This document shows positions 8,418 to 18,600 of a stretch of DNA of 64,000 bases, one piece after another. The notes beneath the pieces were generated by a model. It was not told the DNA's origin, did no database searches, and was given only the letters and a program-made list of their open reading frames with translations. The stretch spans positions 62,001-126,000 of the forward strand of contig JAVVHE010000002.1 in the NCBI GenBank assembly GCA_032249695.1, written 5' to 3'. How positions within the stretch are numbered: position 1 is the first letter of the stretch; the number at the start of each line of letters is the position of its first letter. The stretch comes from JAVVHE01 sp032249695. GTDB taxonomy: Bacteria > Pseudomonadota > Alphaproteobacteria > Sphingomonadales > Sphingomonadaceae. The translations under genes and the position numbers were made by a program.

Positions 8418-10223
8418 TTAGTAGTTCACAGTGAGATTGAGCAGACCGGAATAGTACACATCGTCGCGGCCCTTCGCGACGAAGAGCTGGCCGAAGCCGC
8501 GGCCGGGATCAAACGCCGCGAAGCTGGCGCGTATGACGATATTCTGTGTGAATTTCGGTCGCCAGATGGCTGCAACCGAATAATCGCCGCCGATATCGTT
8601 ATTAATGCTATCCTGCATCCTGAACGCTTTCAACACTGCGGTCTCAGCGACCCACAGATGATTGACGTTCAGGCTGACGCGTAGTTCGGGCAGGACATCG
8701 AAGTCGGCGCCGATCCCCAGCAGAACCGTGCCGGGGTTGAGGAAGTTCGATTGGCCCTGCTCCTTTGACGAGCGAAGCGAATTCAGGATGCCGTTGCGCC
8801 CGTTGAGGCTGATCGCGCGGCCGCCGCCCGCGAACGGGATCGTCTGGCGGATCCAGTAGCTGGTATCGGCGCCCGCGAAGAGCGGGTTTTCGAAGATGGC
8901 GTCAAAGCCTTCTTCGGTGTTGTCGCGCGGATTGCCGTCGCCGCTGGCATAAAGCCCCGACAGCCGCACGCGCACCCAGTCGATGTCATAGGACGCCTCG
9001 GCGGCGCCGAAGAACGCCTGCACATAGGCGGGCTTGTTCGTCAGCACGTTGTTGCGGTCCTCGCCAAGCGCGACATAGCCGCTGGCGGTAAGGTTCACGC
9101 GGCCGAAGCGGCCGTCGGCGTTATAGCCGAGATAGACGATGTCGTAATCGCGCGCGCGCAGGTTGCCCTGCAGCGCCGGGCGCTGCGGGAACCCGTTCGA
9201 ATCGATGAAGATCTGACCCTTTTCGCGATTGCGGTTGTAGACAACCGTCAGCTGCGAGGTGAGGCCCGGGAACGGCAGATCCTGGCGATAGACGTTTGCC
9301 ACAAAAATCTGGTCGTCACGCACGCCCGAGATGACATCGTTCAGGCCCGAGTTGGTGTCCTTCTCGATGCGGAAGAACGCTGCAAGATTATACTGGATGC
9401 GATTATTGTCACGATTGCCGAACAGCCGGATACCGAGCTGGTTATCCTGAAACAGGAAGCCGCGGAAATCGGTGGAGAAGGGCTGGATGCCGACACGCAG
9501 CGAATCGAAATCATATTTATCGCTGACGTTGCGCAGGTGGTAATCGAGGAAGATTTCCTGAAGCGCGAGAAAATGATCGAGCCGCGTGCTGCCGCGCGTC
9601 GGCTGCACCGACAGCACGCGCGTCTCGGGCACCGTCACGTAGTTGACGTTGTACGCCAGCAGCGCCCGCAGCTCGATCTCGGGCGGCTTGAACGCGGTCA
9701 GGCCCTTGATCAGCGATCCGCCAGCGATGAACGTCTGGCTGAACACCAGGCTGTTGGAGCGTCCGAACACGTCGTTGCTGCCGGGGCGCGTCGTCCCCTG
9801 CTGCGCGACGGGGATCGGGAAGCTGCGCGGCTCCACCACCGTGTCGCTGATGCCGGTCAGCGCGATGAAGCAGTCCTCGGTTCCTTTGATCGGGCGGTCG
9901 CCCTTCAGCCGGTTCTGGTTGTAGGGATCGAGCGGGTTGTCGCGGATGCCGAGGTTCGATGCCAGCCGCCAGCGATCGGGGATCGGCAGATGCTCCTCGG
10001 CAAACGCCTGCGGCGGGGGCGGGCGGACGCCGCCGGGATTGTCTTGGTCGACGCGGCCTTCAAGCTGCGGCCCGGTGATGCCCGGGCGCTGGCGATCGAT
10101 TGCCTGATCGCCCGCGGGCTGCTCGATCGGCGCTGCCTGCGGATCGACCTTGCCGACCTCGGGCGAATGCATCTGCGCCGCGCCGATCAGCGCGCAAGCC
10201 TTCGCGATCAGTCCCCCGGCCAC
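8418..10223 (-). CDS. Outer-membrane beta-barrel protein (porin-like partner of cytochromes)
   Basis: This 601-residue protein starts at GTG 10223, 4 bases past the stop of the preceding lipoprotein gene. The N-terminus is a weak signal-like stretch, followed by a Pro/Gln-rich linker to about residue 85. The rest alternates polar and aromatic/hydrophobic residues in many short strands with Asn/Asp/Gly turns (for example L-T-S-Q-L-T-V-V-Y-N-R-N) and ends in N-L-T-V-N-Y, an aromatic C-terminal residue typical of BAM-inserted barrels. There is no C-x-x-C-H motif. Its position between a periplasmic multiheme and a large decaheme protein suggests it is the sheath or pore of a porin-cytochrome complex, analogous to MtrB/PioB; sequence identity to those could not be tested. 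It could also be a substrate porin for the same operon. Confidence 0.75.
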   Translation of the reverse strand: MAGGLIAKACALIGAAQMHSPEVGKVDPQAAPIEQPAGDQAIDRQRPGITGPQLEGRVDQDNPGGVRPPPPQAFAEEHLPIPDRWRLASNLGIRDNPLDPYNQNRLKGDRPIKGTEDCFIALTGISDTVVEPRSFPIPVAQQGTTRPGSNDVFGRSNSLVFSQTFIAGGSLIKGLTAFKPPEIELRALLAYNVNYVTVPETRVLSVQPTRGSTRLDHFLALQEIFLDYHLRNVSDKYDFDSLRVGIQPFSTDFRGFLFQDNQLGIRLFGNRDNNRIQYNLAAFFRIEKDTNSGLNDVISGVRDDQIFVANVYRQDLPFPGLTSQLTVVYNRNREKGQIFIDSNGFPQRPALQGNLRARDYDIVYLGYNADGRFGRVNLTASGYVALGEDRNNVLTNKPAYVQAFFGAAEASYDIDWVRVRLSGLYASGDGNPRDNTEEGFDAIFENPLFAGADTSYWIRQTIPFAGGGRAISLNGRNGILNSLRSSKEQGQSNFLNPGTVLLGIGADFDVLPELRVSLNVNHLWVAETAVLKAFRMQDSINNDIGGDYSVAAIWRPKFTQNIVIRASFAAFDPGRGFGQLFVAKGRDDVYYSGLLNLTVNY

Positions 10224-10227
10224 GCTG

Positions 10228-12219
10228 CTACAACCCCTGGCAGACGTTCTGTTCGGCGCTGTCGAGGAACGGGCTGAACGGACAGTTCACATAGCGCAGC
10301 CGGATCGACGAGGTGCCGACCGGCACGACGACCTGATCCGACCGGATCGCCGTCGGCGCATTGCCGATGCCCGTGCCCGCGGCCTGTCCGCCATTGTTGG
10401 CGCCGCCGAGGAACGCGATCATGTCGTCCTGGTCGATACCGTCGCCCGAAACGCCGATCGCGCCGACCAGTTGGCCGTTGCGATAGAGCGGCACGCCGCC
10501 CGAGAAGATCTGGAAGCCGTTCGCCACCTTCTTCGTGCCGATGGGTGTGTTGGGGAAATTGGTGCACTGCTGCGGCGTATCCGGTCCGCCGCCCAGGATG
10601 AACACGACATGCTGGACGATATTGTCGAGCACCGCATCGAGCTGCACGCCGGTATTGAACGCCGTGAACGGATCGCCCGCGCTGTTCGCCGCAGCGAGCG
10701 GGCCGGGCGAGGCGTTCAGCTGGCCATCGGGGAAGCGGTTGCGACTGATATTGCCGATCGCGCGCTCTGAAAACGCGACCTTGCCGGTGAACGCGGCCGG
10801 ATCGTTGAAGAACGCTTGCGCGCGCGTGGCGTAGGAGGCGAGCTGGGCGCGGCTGACGAACGCGCCCGCGGGCTGGCCGGCGTTCTGAAGATCGCTCGCT
10901 GCGCTCGGTGCGCTGAAGAACACCGCGGTGCGCGCCTTTTGCAGGGCCACGTCCGAACCGAAAACCGGCGCATCGGGCGAGCGCACGAAGCCCAGCACCG
11001 CGCCGTTCGTGTCGACGACCGTGATGGACGCTTCCATGCGGCTGTTCAGCGGCTGGCGGATCTGCGCGCGCGCGCGGCTCAACACCTGGAACGCTCCGGA
11101 CAGGATCGCCCGCGTCTCGGCGGCGGTGATCGGGTTCGAATCGGTGCCGCCGCGGATCGGATAGCGCAGCGCGCCCGAGCCGTTCGTCAGCGTGTAGGCG
11201 TCGGGGTTACCGAACTCCGACGACGTGACTGCGCGGTAGCCGCTCGCCTCCGAACCGTAGGCGGTCCCGGGCAGATAGGCGGTGCCCGCAAAATAGCCGT
11301 TCACTGCCACCAGCGCACCCGATCCGGCTGCCGGGACGGTTGCGTTCGGCTGGCTCCTGAGGTCGCCGTCGCCGACGTTCGTAAAGATGAGGCTGGTGCC
11401 GTCGACCGTGATCTTGTCGGCGCGGATGCCCGGATCGCTATCGAGCGTCTTGGTGCCCGCCCAGGCGATGATCTCGTCGTCGGGCTTGTCGTCGTCGATG
11501 ATGTTCGGATCGAGCGAGTAGACGCCGTCCGATTCGACGCCAACGCCGCCCACGACCACGCCGTTCTTGTAGAGCGGGAAGCCACCCGGATCGGCCGCGA
11601 AGCCCAGCGGGCTGCGCTTGGGGCCTAGGAACGCCGTCGGGTCGCTCATCGAGGCGACCATGCGCGTGTTGAAGTCCGAGCACGGCAGCTGGCTGAACTG
11701 AACGCCGTAAAGCGGCCCGCTTTCCAGCCCGTTGGCGTTGGGCGCGGGCGGGAACGGCGTCTGCACGATCTCGCTCGCGGTGCGCGTGCTGAAGGCATTG
11801 CCGCTGGAAGAGAGGTAGGCGCCGGTGATCGCCTTGGCGATCGCGGCGGCGGTGGCGGGGATCACGTCCTGTCCGTTCACCTGGAACCGCTGCAGACCGC
11901 GCCCGCTGACGCCCGGGATCGAAACGGTGCTGGGCGCGCCGGTCATCTTGTAGACCGCGAGCACGTTGCCGACGCGGTCGACCACGGCGATGTTGGCAGG
12001 CTTGTTTCGCGCCTGCGCCTCGGCGACCGCGCGCGCGACGACGGCCTGCGCTTCGGCAGCGGTCAGCGCGACGAGCGCGGGCTTTGCATAGACGCCGCCG
12101 GTCGCGGGCGGAGGAGTGGTGCCGCCGGTGTTGTTGCCCGGATTGGTCGTCGCGCTGCCCCCGCCGCCGCCGCACGCTGCGAGCGCCAGCAGCGACAGGA
12201 GCGTGATCAGCCGCCTCAT
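10228..12219 (-). CDS. Lipoprotein with two HbpS/GlcG-type heme-binding-like domains
   Basis: This is a 663-residue lipoprotein: M-R-R-L-I-T-L-L-S-L-L-A-L-A-A-C is a textbook type II signal with lipobox Cys16, followed by a Gly/Ser/Thr linker. Two GlcG/HbpS-like domains follow, one near residues 45-290 (L-T-A-A-E-A-Q-A-V-V then I-A-V-V-D-R-V-G-N-V-L-A) and one near 365-640 (I-T-A-A-E-T-R-A-I then I-T-V-V-D-T-N-G-A-V-L-G). Each carries the G-G-V/A-I-G-V-S-G-D-G-type turn, and both have inserts that make them longer than the usual domain of about 140 residues. Family members bind heme or degrade/store it, or act as small-molecule sensors. The start ATG overlaps the upstream cytochrome stop (ATGA), so the two are translationally coupled. 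A role in heme delivery or as a redox component at a membrane surface is inferred. Confidence 0.78.
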   Translation of the reverse strand: MRRLITLLSLLALAACGGGGGSATTNPGNNTGGTTPPPATGGVYAKPALVALTAAEAQAVVARAVAEAQARNKPANIAVVDRVGNVLAVYKMTGAPSTVSIPGVSGRGLQRFQVNGQDVIPATAAAIAKAITGAYLSSSGNAFSTRTASEIVQTPFPPAPNANGLESGPLYGVQFSQLPCSDFNTRMVASMSDPTAFLGPKRSPLGFAADPGGFPLYKNGVVVGGVGVESDGVYSLDPNIIDDDKPDDEIIAWAGTKTLDSDPGIRADKITVDGTSLIFTNVGDGDLRSQPNATVPAAGSGALVAVNGYFAGTAYLPGTAYGSEASGYRAVTSSEFGNPDAYTLTNGSGALRYPIRGGTDSNPITAAETRAILSGAFQVLSRARAQIRQPLNSRMEASITVVDTNGAVLGFVRSPDAPVFGSDVALQKARTAVFFSAPSAASDLQNAGQPAGAFVSRAQLASYATRAQAFFNDPAAFTGKVAFSERAIGNISRNRFPDGQLNASPGPLAAANSAGDPFTAFNTGVQLDAVLDNIVQHVVFILGGGPDTPQQCTNFPNTPIGTKKVANGFQIFSGGVPLYRNGQLVGAIGVSGDGIDQDDMIAFLGGANNGGQAAGTGIGNAPTAIRSDQVVVPVGTSSIRLRYVNCPFSPFLDSAEQNVCQGL

Positions 12220-13568
12220 TGCAGCCGCGCCGTCGCGGCCGACAGCGCGTCGAGGCTGGCCTTCACTTCCGCCGTATCGAAGCGCTGCGGATCCTTGACC
12301 GCCGCATAGGCGCGGTTGAATGCGGGCTTCAGGCTGTCGCGTGTGCCCGCGGGCACCTGCCCCTCGGCCTGCAAGGCGTTGACGAGCGTGTCCGCTGCCA
12401 TCACCGCCTGCGCGCTGCCCTGATAGTCGCTCAGGCGGCGGCTGTCGGCTTCGGCCAGCACCGCGCGCAGCATCGCAAACGTTTCGGCGCGGCTGAAAGT
12501 GGCACGCCCGAACGCATCGGCCAGACCCTCGGCCGAGGCGCGCAGCTTCGCCGCCGCACGCACCGCACCCGCTCGATCGCCCATGATCGCGGCGTGGAAC
12601 GCGCGCGCATCGGCGTCATAGCGCGCTGCAACATCGGGCGCTGCGATGCGCGCTGCGGCGGACAGCATCAGTAGGTTCTCGTCATTGAACACCGGCGTCC
12701 CCGGCGCGACCGGGCGGAACGGGTTGGCGACGCGCGACGGTTTCCACTCACGCTCGTCATAGATCGGGCGGTGGCAGCTGCGGCAATCGAAGAAATAGAA
12801 CTCGGGGAACTGCCCCTCGGTCCCCTTCGCCGGGTCCGCATAGAGCGCCAATTGCCGCGACACCGCAGCCGCCTGGCCCACCGCCCACATCTTGACGCCG
12901 GGCACGTTCTGCTTGCGCTCGCGATAGTCGGCGTCGACATTCCAGTGGCGGCTGAGCGCCGAGAAAAGGTCGAGCTCGAAGCTGACGCGCGGATGGCCCG
13001 CAGCCATGATCCGGTGCGTGACGAACTGATCGCCCTTCGCTCCGAAATGGCAATCCAGGCAGTTTTCGGCGCGGACGCGGGGGTTTTCCAGCGGCAGCAG
13101 GCCGTTGCGGACATTGTCGGCGTGGCTGCCCTTCACCGCATAGTGCGAGGCCAGCCAGCGCTCGGCGGCGCCATGGCACGCCTCGCAGCTGATGCCGTCC
13201 GATACGCTGAAGCGCGGTCCGCGGTTGGCGGGCACCAGCCCGTGGCAGCCCAGGCACTCGCGCGCGTTCTGCGCGGGGCCGATGCCCAGTTTGGCTGCGA
13301 TCTGCTGGCTGCGCGGCTCAAACAATACGCGATAGGCCTGGAGGTGCGCGCCGGTGGGGCTGGAAAGATCCTGCCAAACGCGGATCTCGTCCTGGCGGAC
13401 GACGGCGCCGGTCGGCTCGGTCCGCCCGTGACAGGTGCTGCCAGCGCACGAGCCGACGCCCATGAACTTGTCGCCCTTGTGGGCGGTGACAACAACAACA
13501 TCGCTTGCTGCGGTGAGCGACAGGGCCGCCGCGGCCAATGCCGCAGCCACGAGCGCTTTCCGGATCAC
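12216..13568 (-). CDS. Periplasmic multiheme cytochrome c (five heme sites, cytochrome c554-like)
   Basis: I place the start at GTG 13568, which gives a clean Sec signal (V-I-R-K-A-L-V-A-A-A then a hydrophobic core). An in-frame GTG at 13583 is closer to an AGGGGAG sequence and is an alternative; the open frame further upstream is not protein-like. From 13568 the heme sites are C41-x4-C46-H, C105-x-x-C-H, C128-x-x-C-H, C170-x-x-C-H and C262-x-x-C-H, within 450 residues. The first, spaced C-x4-C-H, sits in G-S-C-A-G-S-T-C-H, a form common in cytochrome c554-related proteins. The last 180 residues are Ala-rich helices without hemes. As first gene of the operon it is the likely periplasmic electron carrier feeding the barrel and decaheme protein. 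Confidence 0.85.
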   Translation of the reverse strand: MIRKALVAAALAAAALSLTAASDVVVVTAHKGDKFMGVGSCAGSTCHGRTEPTGAVVRQDEIRVWQDLSSPTGAHLQAYRVLFEPRSQQIAAKLGIGPAQNARECLGCHGLVPANRGPRFSVSDGISCEACHGAAERWLASHYAVKGSHADNVRNGLLPLENPRVRAENCLDCHFGAKGDQFVTHRIMAAGHPRVSFELDLFSALSRHWNVDADYRERKQNVPGVKMWAVGQAAAVSRQLALYADPAKGTEGQFPEFYFFDCRSCHRPIYDEREWKPSRVANPFRPVAPGTPVFNDENLLMLSAAARIAAPDVAARYDADARAFHAAIMGDRAGAVRAAAKLRASAEGLADAFGRATFSRAETFAMLRAVLAEADSRRLSDYQGSAQAVMAADTLVNALQAEGQVPAGTRDSLKPAFNRAYAAVKDPQRFDTAEVKASLDALSAATARLQ

Positions 13569-13809
13569 GCCGCCCCCGTCCACGCTCCCCTCGCGCCCCG
13601 AACTAACCCTCGCCGCGTCTATAGACCAGCCTTTCCGCCGGGTGAAGCTGTTCGTCGCCTCAGAATACTGTTCGGAAAACGAAACAGGATTTTTGTTCCC
13701 GCGGGGTGGCGCCCCTGCGGCAAAGCGGTCTAGAAATTGGATCGTGCTGTGACGGGACGCGGCGCCCTGGCAAAGGGTGCTGCTGGTCGCGTAGCGGGGG
13801 ACGGGGACT
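13569..13809. promoter_or_regulatory. Divergent promoter region between cytochrome and TPS operons
   Basis: This 240-base region separates divergent operons: cytochromes leftwards, TpsB rightwards. A short AT-richer island at about 13655-13700 stands out in otherwise very GC-rich DNA and is the most likely place for promoters, but I cannot identify convincing -35/-10 pairs. Just before the TpsB start, GGGGGACGGGGA at about 13796-13806 can serve as its ribosome site. Confidence 0.35.
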
Positions 13810-15588
13810 TTGAAGGGACGCTGGAACGGGGCGATCGGCCTGTGGCTCGCCAGCACGGCTGCGTGGGCTCAGGCGCCACAGGCCGCACCGCCGACCCGCG
13901 AACAGATCACGCGCGCTCCCGACCAGACACCGGTGTCACCGACGGGCCGCACGCGTCTGCGCGTGGAGGATCGCGTGGAGCGCGCCCCATGTCCGCTTGC
14001 TGATCCGCACTATGCCGCGATCAAAGTCACGCTGCGCGAGGCGGTGTTCGCGGGGCTGAAGGGCGGCGTCACTGCGGCCGACCTGCAGGACGCCGCCGAT
14101 CCATTTCTTGGCAAGGAGCAGCCGATCGCGGTCGTCTGCGAGATCCGCGACCGCGCCGCGACGATCCTGCGCCGCGCGGGCTATCTCGCGGCGATCCAGA
14201 TTCCGCCGCAGCAGATTGACGGTGGCCGCGTGCGCTTCGATGTGCTGTTCGCGCATCTGCAGGCGATCCGCGTCCGCGGCAATGCCGGTCGCAGCGAGCG
14301 GCTGATCGCGTCGGTGCTGCAGCCGCTGACCGACGACGAGGTCTTCAACGAGCGGGATGCCGAGCGGCGGCTGCTGCTCGCCCGCGACCTGCCCGGCTTC
14401 GACGTGCGGCTGACGCTGCGCCCGGCGGGCGAGGCGGGGCAGGTGGTGGGCGACATCACCGTCATTCGCACGCCGCTGTTCGCCGACGCCAATATTCAGA
14501 ACCTCGGCTCGCAGCAGGTGGGTCGCTGGGCGGGCACGGTCCGCGCGCAGGTGAACGGCCTGACCGGGCTGGGCGACAGCACGGCGGTGTCGTTCTTCAA
14601 CACGACGGACCTGCACGAGCAGCACGTGCTGACGGGTTCGCACCAGTTCCTTCTGGGGTCGAGCGGGGTGGGTGCTGCGGGCAGCTTCACCTACGCCTGG
14701 ACGCGGCCCGACGTGCCCGGGCTCAATCTCGACAGCCGCACGCTCATCGGCTCGTTCAACCTCAATTTCCCGCTGGTGCGCAGCCGTGCGCGAACGCTGC
14801 GCGTCAGCGCGGGGATGGACATCGTTGACCAGACGGTCGATCTTGCGGGCGCGCGGCTGACGACCGACCGGCTTCGCGTACCGTTCCTGCGCTTCGACAT
14901 TGAGGCGAGCAGCCCGGCGAGCGTGCGCGGCGAGAACGGGCTTTCGATCACCACGCCGCGCTGGCGCGTGGGCGGCACGCTCGATCTGCGCCACGGCATC
15001 GACGCGCTGGGCGCGAGCCCGGGGTGCGGCCCGTCGCTGCTGCGCTGCGCTGCTCCGGGATCGACCATCCCCAGCCGCCCCTTCGGCGACCCGCAATCGT
15101 TCGTGCTGCGCTTCGCCGGATCGGCCGAATACCGGCCCAGCCCCGATCTCGCCTTCGTCGTCGGCCCGCGCGCGCAATATTCACCGAAGTCGCTGCTGAG
15201 CTTCGAGGAATTCTCGGCCGGCAACTACACCGTCGGCCGCGGCTATGATCCCGGCGCGCTGATCGGCGACAGTGGCGTCGGCGTCTCCGCCGAAATCCGC
15301 GCCGGGCGGCAATATGCGAGCGGACCGAACAAGCTCTATCTGCAGCCTTACGCGTTCGTCGATTCGGCGTGGGTGTGGAACAACGATCCCCCCGCGGCCA
15401 ACCCGCCGCGCAATCCGCAGACGCTGACCAGCTTCGGCTTCGGCGCGCGCGGCGGGCTGGGCGACTATGCCCGGTTCGAGATGACCGCGGCGATCCCGGC
15501 CGAACAGATCGGCACCAACCGCCAGGTTCCGCCAGTCCGTTTCCTGATTTCCGTGTCGACACGGCTGTGGCCGTGGCCGCGCGGCTGA
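13810..15588 (+). CDS. TpsB two-partner secretion transporter (ShlB/FhaC/HecB family)
   Basis: This 592-residue outer-membrane protein starts at TTG 13810 behind a G-rich ribosome site and has a signal peptide ending A-W-A-Q at residue 21. A Pro-rich helix/linker and POTRA-type modules follow (about residues 60-200, including I-P-P-Q-Q-I-D-G-G-R-V-R-F). A 16-strand-type barrel fills residues about 210-592. The conserved lid-loop motif of the Omp85/FhaC superfamily appears as V-G-R-G-Y-D-P-G near residue 480. TpsB proteins thread their partner TpsA through the outer membrane and recognise its N-terminal TPS domain. The partner gene begins 12 bases downstream, leaving no doubt about pairing. 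Length is typical for the family (about 550-600 residues). Confidence 0.93.
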   Translation: MKGRWNGAIGLWLASTAAWAQAPQAAPPTREQITRAPDQTPVSPTGRTRLRVEDRVERAPCPLADPHYAAIKVTLREAVFAGLKGGVTAADLQDAADPFLGKEQPIAVVCEIRDRAATILRRAGYLAAIQIPPQQIDGGRVRFDVLFAHLQAIRVRGNAGRSERLIASVLQPLTDDEVFNERDAERRLLLARDLPGFDVRLTLRPAGEAGQVVGDITVIRTPLFADANIQNLGSQQVGRWAGTVRAQVNGLTGLGDSTAVSFFNTTDLHEQHVLTGSHQFLLGSSGVGAAGSFTYAWTRPDVPGLNLDSRTLIGSFNLNFPLVRSRARTLRVSAGMDIVDQTVDLAGARLTTDRLRVPFLRFDIEASSPASVRGENGLSITTPRWRVGGTLDLRHGIDALGASPGCGPSLLRCAAPGSTIPSRPFGDPQSFVLRFAGSAEYRPSPDLAFVVGPRAQYSPKSLLSFEEFSAGNYTVGRGYDPGALIGDSGVGVSAEIRAGRQYASGPNKLYLQPYAFVDSAWVWNNDPPAANPPRNPQTLTSFGFGARGGLGDYARFEMTAAIPAEQIGTNRQVPPVRFLISVSTRLWPWPRG

Positions 15589-15600
15589 GGACCAGTTCCA

Positions 15601-18600
15601 ATGCGACCGAACCTCAGATTACGTGGCAGCTTGATCCTTTCGACCGCGCTGGCCAGCGCGGTAGTCCCGCATCAGTCCAGGGCGCAGTTTGTAGCGTCAG
15701 GCAGTGCCACCGGCGCCACGGTCAGCGGCGGCACGATCACGGTTCAGAACAGCAACGCGACCATCAACTGGACGCCGCTCGATAGCAATTCTGGCGCGAG
15801 CCCGATCAATTTCCTGCCGGCGACGTCCACTGTCACTTACACAGGCGTCAACGGGCTCGGCAATTATACCGTCATCAACAGGGTGTTGCCGCTTGGTGGC
15901 GCGACCGGTCGTGCGATCGCGTTCAACGGCCAGGTGACCAGCCGTGTCCTGAACGCCGCGGGCGCGCCCGTTACCGGCGGGACGCTGGTGTTCTACACGC
16001 CGGGCGGAATCGTCGTTTCAAACGGCGCGAGCTTCACCATCGGCAGCCTGGTGCTGACCACGGCGGACCCTGCCGTGCTTGGGGCGGACAGCTACCGGCT
16101 GAACAGTACGGCCGGATCGCAGAACGGAGTGACGATCCAGAGCGGCGCGACGATCAACGCGCTCAACCCCAACAGCTATGTCGCGCTGGTCGCTCCACGG
16201 GTGACGCAGGGCGGGCGAGTGAATGTGAACGGCGCCGCGGCCTATGTCGCGGCCGAGGGCGTCGACATCACCTTCCAGCCGAACGCGCTCTACAACGTCA
16301 CCATCAGGGCCGGCTCGGACGCGGGATCGAACCCGCAGACGTTCAGCCACACGGGCGTGACGCAGCTTGGCCTCGCTTCCGGCGTCGTCCAGCAGCAGCG
16401 CGTGCTGATGGCGGCGGTCGCCAAGAACGATGCGATCACGATGCTGGTCGGCGGCGATGTCCGCTACGCCAACGCCAGCGGCGCGTCGCTGTCGGGCGAC
16501 AGCGTGATCCTGACCGCGGGTCGGCCGCAGGGCCAGGCGACCGGCCCCACCGGCCCCAGTGTGACATTGGCGTCCGGCGCGCTTGGTACGACTGTCAGCG
16601 CCACGTCGCAGAGCACGCTGACGCTGCAGGCCAACCGTATCGATCCGTCGGTGTTCGGCGAGGCGACGGGGTCCGCGCAGCTGCTGACGACCGCGCAGCC
16701 GAACCAGACGCTGCGTTATGGCGGCGACGTCACGCTCTATGGCGCGGAGAAGCTGCTGGTCAGCGACCTGCCGGGGGCGACGCAAACGACGCTGGCGATC
16801 GCCGGCAACCTCATTCTGAACGCCCCGCCCAAGGCGGTCGAGACGGGCACGATCTCGCTTGGCAACGGAGCGGAGCTGACGGCGCAGAATATCTACCTCG
16901 ATGTGTCAGCTTTCGGCTCGGGACCGAATATCGACGCCGTCGGAGGGGTCGCGGCGGTCCGGGTGACGGGGACTGACTCGGTGATTTCGACAGCGGGCTC
17001 GCTTGCGGTCCGGGCGAACGCGACCGGGGCCGTGAACGGCGGCGGGGGACAGGGCGGCACCGCATCGATCACCGTCGATGGCGGGACGATCCAGGCGGGC
17101 TCGGGCATCGCGGTTGCCGCCACCGCGACTGGATACAGCAACACGGTTCCGGTTGTTGGCGGCTCGGCGACGATCCAGGCGATCAACGCGGGGGCGATCA
17201 GCGTGGCTGGCGGCACGATCACCGTTGCTGCCTCCGCGACCGCCGACGGCTCGGGCCCGCCCCAGCCGTCGGGGCTGGACAACCGCGGCGGCAGCGCGAC
17301 CATCAGCGCCACCACCGCCGGATCGATCAGCGCCGGCGGCATTGCCGTCGATGCGACCTTCCAGGGTCAGGGGTCGCAAGGCCGCTCGGGACGCGGCGGC
17401 GCGGCTACGCTGACCGCGAGCGACCTCGGCTCGGCCATCGCGGCTCGGACGCCGGTTGGAATCATCGTCGATGCATCGGCCTACGGCGGTGGTGCCGGTG
17501 TGACCGCGCCCAGTGGTGGCTCGGCGCAGGGAGGCAATGCGATCCTGTCGGCGCTTGACGGTGCGCTCGTCACGTCGCGCGCGGGGACAGGCACCGCAAT
17601 CCGGGTCTCTGCCAATGGCGTCGGCGCGCTGTCCAGCGATGGGGGGAACGGTGGCAACGGCATCGGCGGTCTCGCCAGGGTGAGAGTCGACAGCCAGGTC
17701 GATACTGGCTCGGCAATCGATGCCACCGACAGCTATGTCGCCGTGTCGGCCTCGGGCACGGGCGGCCGGGCTGCTTCGGGCGGATTGGGCGGCCCCGGTG
17801 GCGCAGGTTCGGGGGGAACCGCCCAGATCCAGATCGGCACGCTCAGTTCGCTGACGGCCGGCGGCATCGGGGTCGCGGCTGCGGGATTTGGCGGCAATGG
17901 CGGATCGAGCCGGCTGATCTCGGCAGGCGGGGCGGGCGGAGCGGGTACCGGCAACCGCGCCGAGATCACGCTGGCGCAGAGCGGCCAGCTGGTTATCACC
18001 GGCCGCGCCTTTATCACGGTCGACGCGAGCGGGCGGGGTGGCGACGGCGGGGACGGACTGGCCGGAACGCTCGGCGACGGGCCGGGCACGGGCGGGAGCG
18101 GCGGGGTGGGGACCGGCGGTGTCGCGCAGCTCACGCTCACCGATACCGCGTCGATCATCGCGGACGCGGCCAGCGGGAACGATGTAAGCTTCGGGATTTC
18201 GGCTGGTGCGCAAGGCGGCAGGGGCGGCGCTGGTACATCGACCATCAGCTCACCGGGCGCCGGAGGCGCGGGCGGTCAGGCGCAGGCGGGATCGGCGCTA
18301 CTATCGGCCGACATCGGCTCATCGATCCAGCAAGGCAGCAACGGTTTCTCGTTCGCGATCGCCGCCGACTCGACCAGTGGCTCCGGCGGCGGTGACGCGC
18401 AACCGGGCAACGGCTCGGGCGTCCAAGGTGGGACGGGCGGCGCCGCTGGACCGGGCTCGGCGTCGGTCAGTCTCAGCGGAGACGCTGGCCTTACCATCGC
18501 GGGTCTCGGCCTGTCCTCGTCTGCGACCGGGGGCGGCGGCGGTGACGGCACCGGATCTCAACCGGCCGGCTTGGGCGGGGCAGCCACGGCCGGTAATGCC

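Noticed and set aside
6561..8684. 707-residue plus-strand open frame opposite the decaheme gene
   Set aside because: It is antisense to ten in-frame heme motifs; its composition (Val/Ala/Arg/His) is typical of a shadow frame.
13569..13856. N-terminal 96-residue extension of the five-heme cytochrome
   Set aside because: The extension is not protein-like and would bury the signal peptide; starts at 13568 or 13583 fit better.
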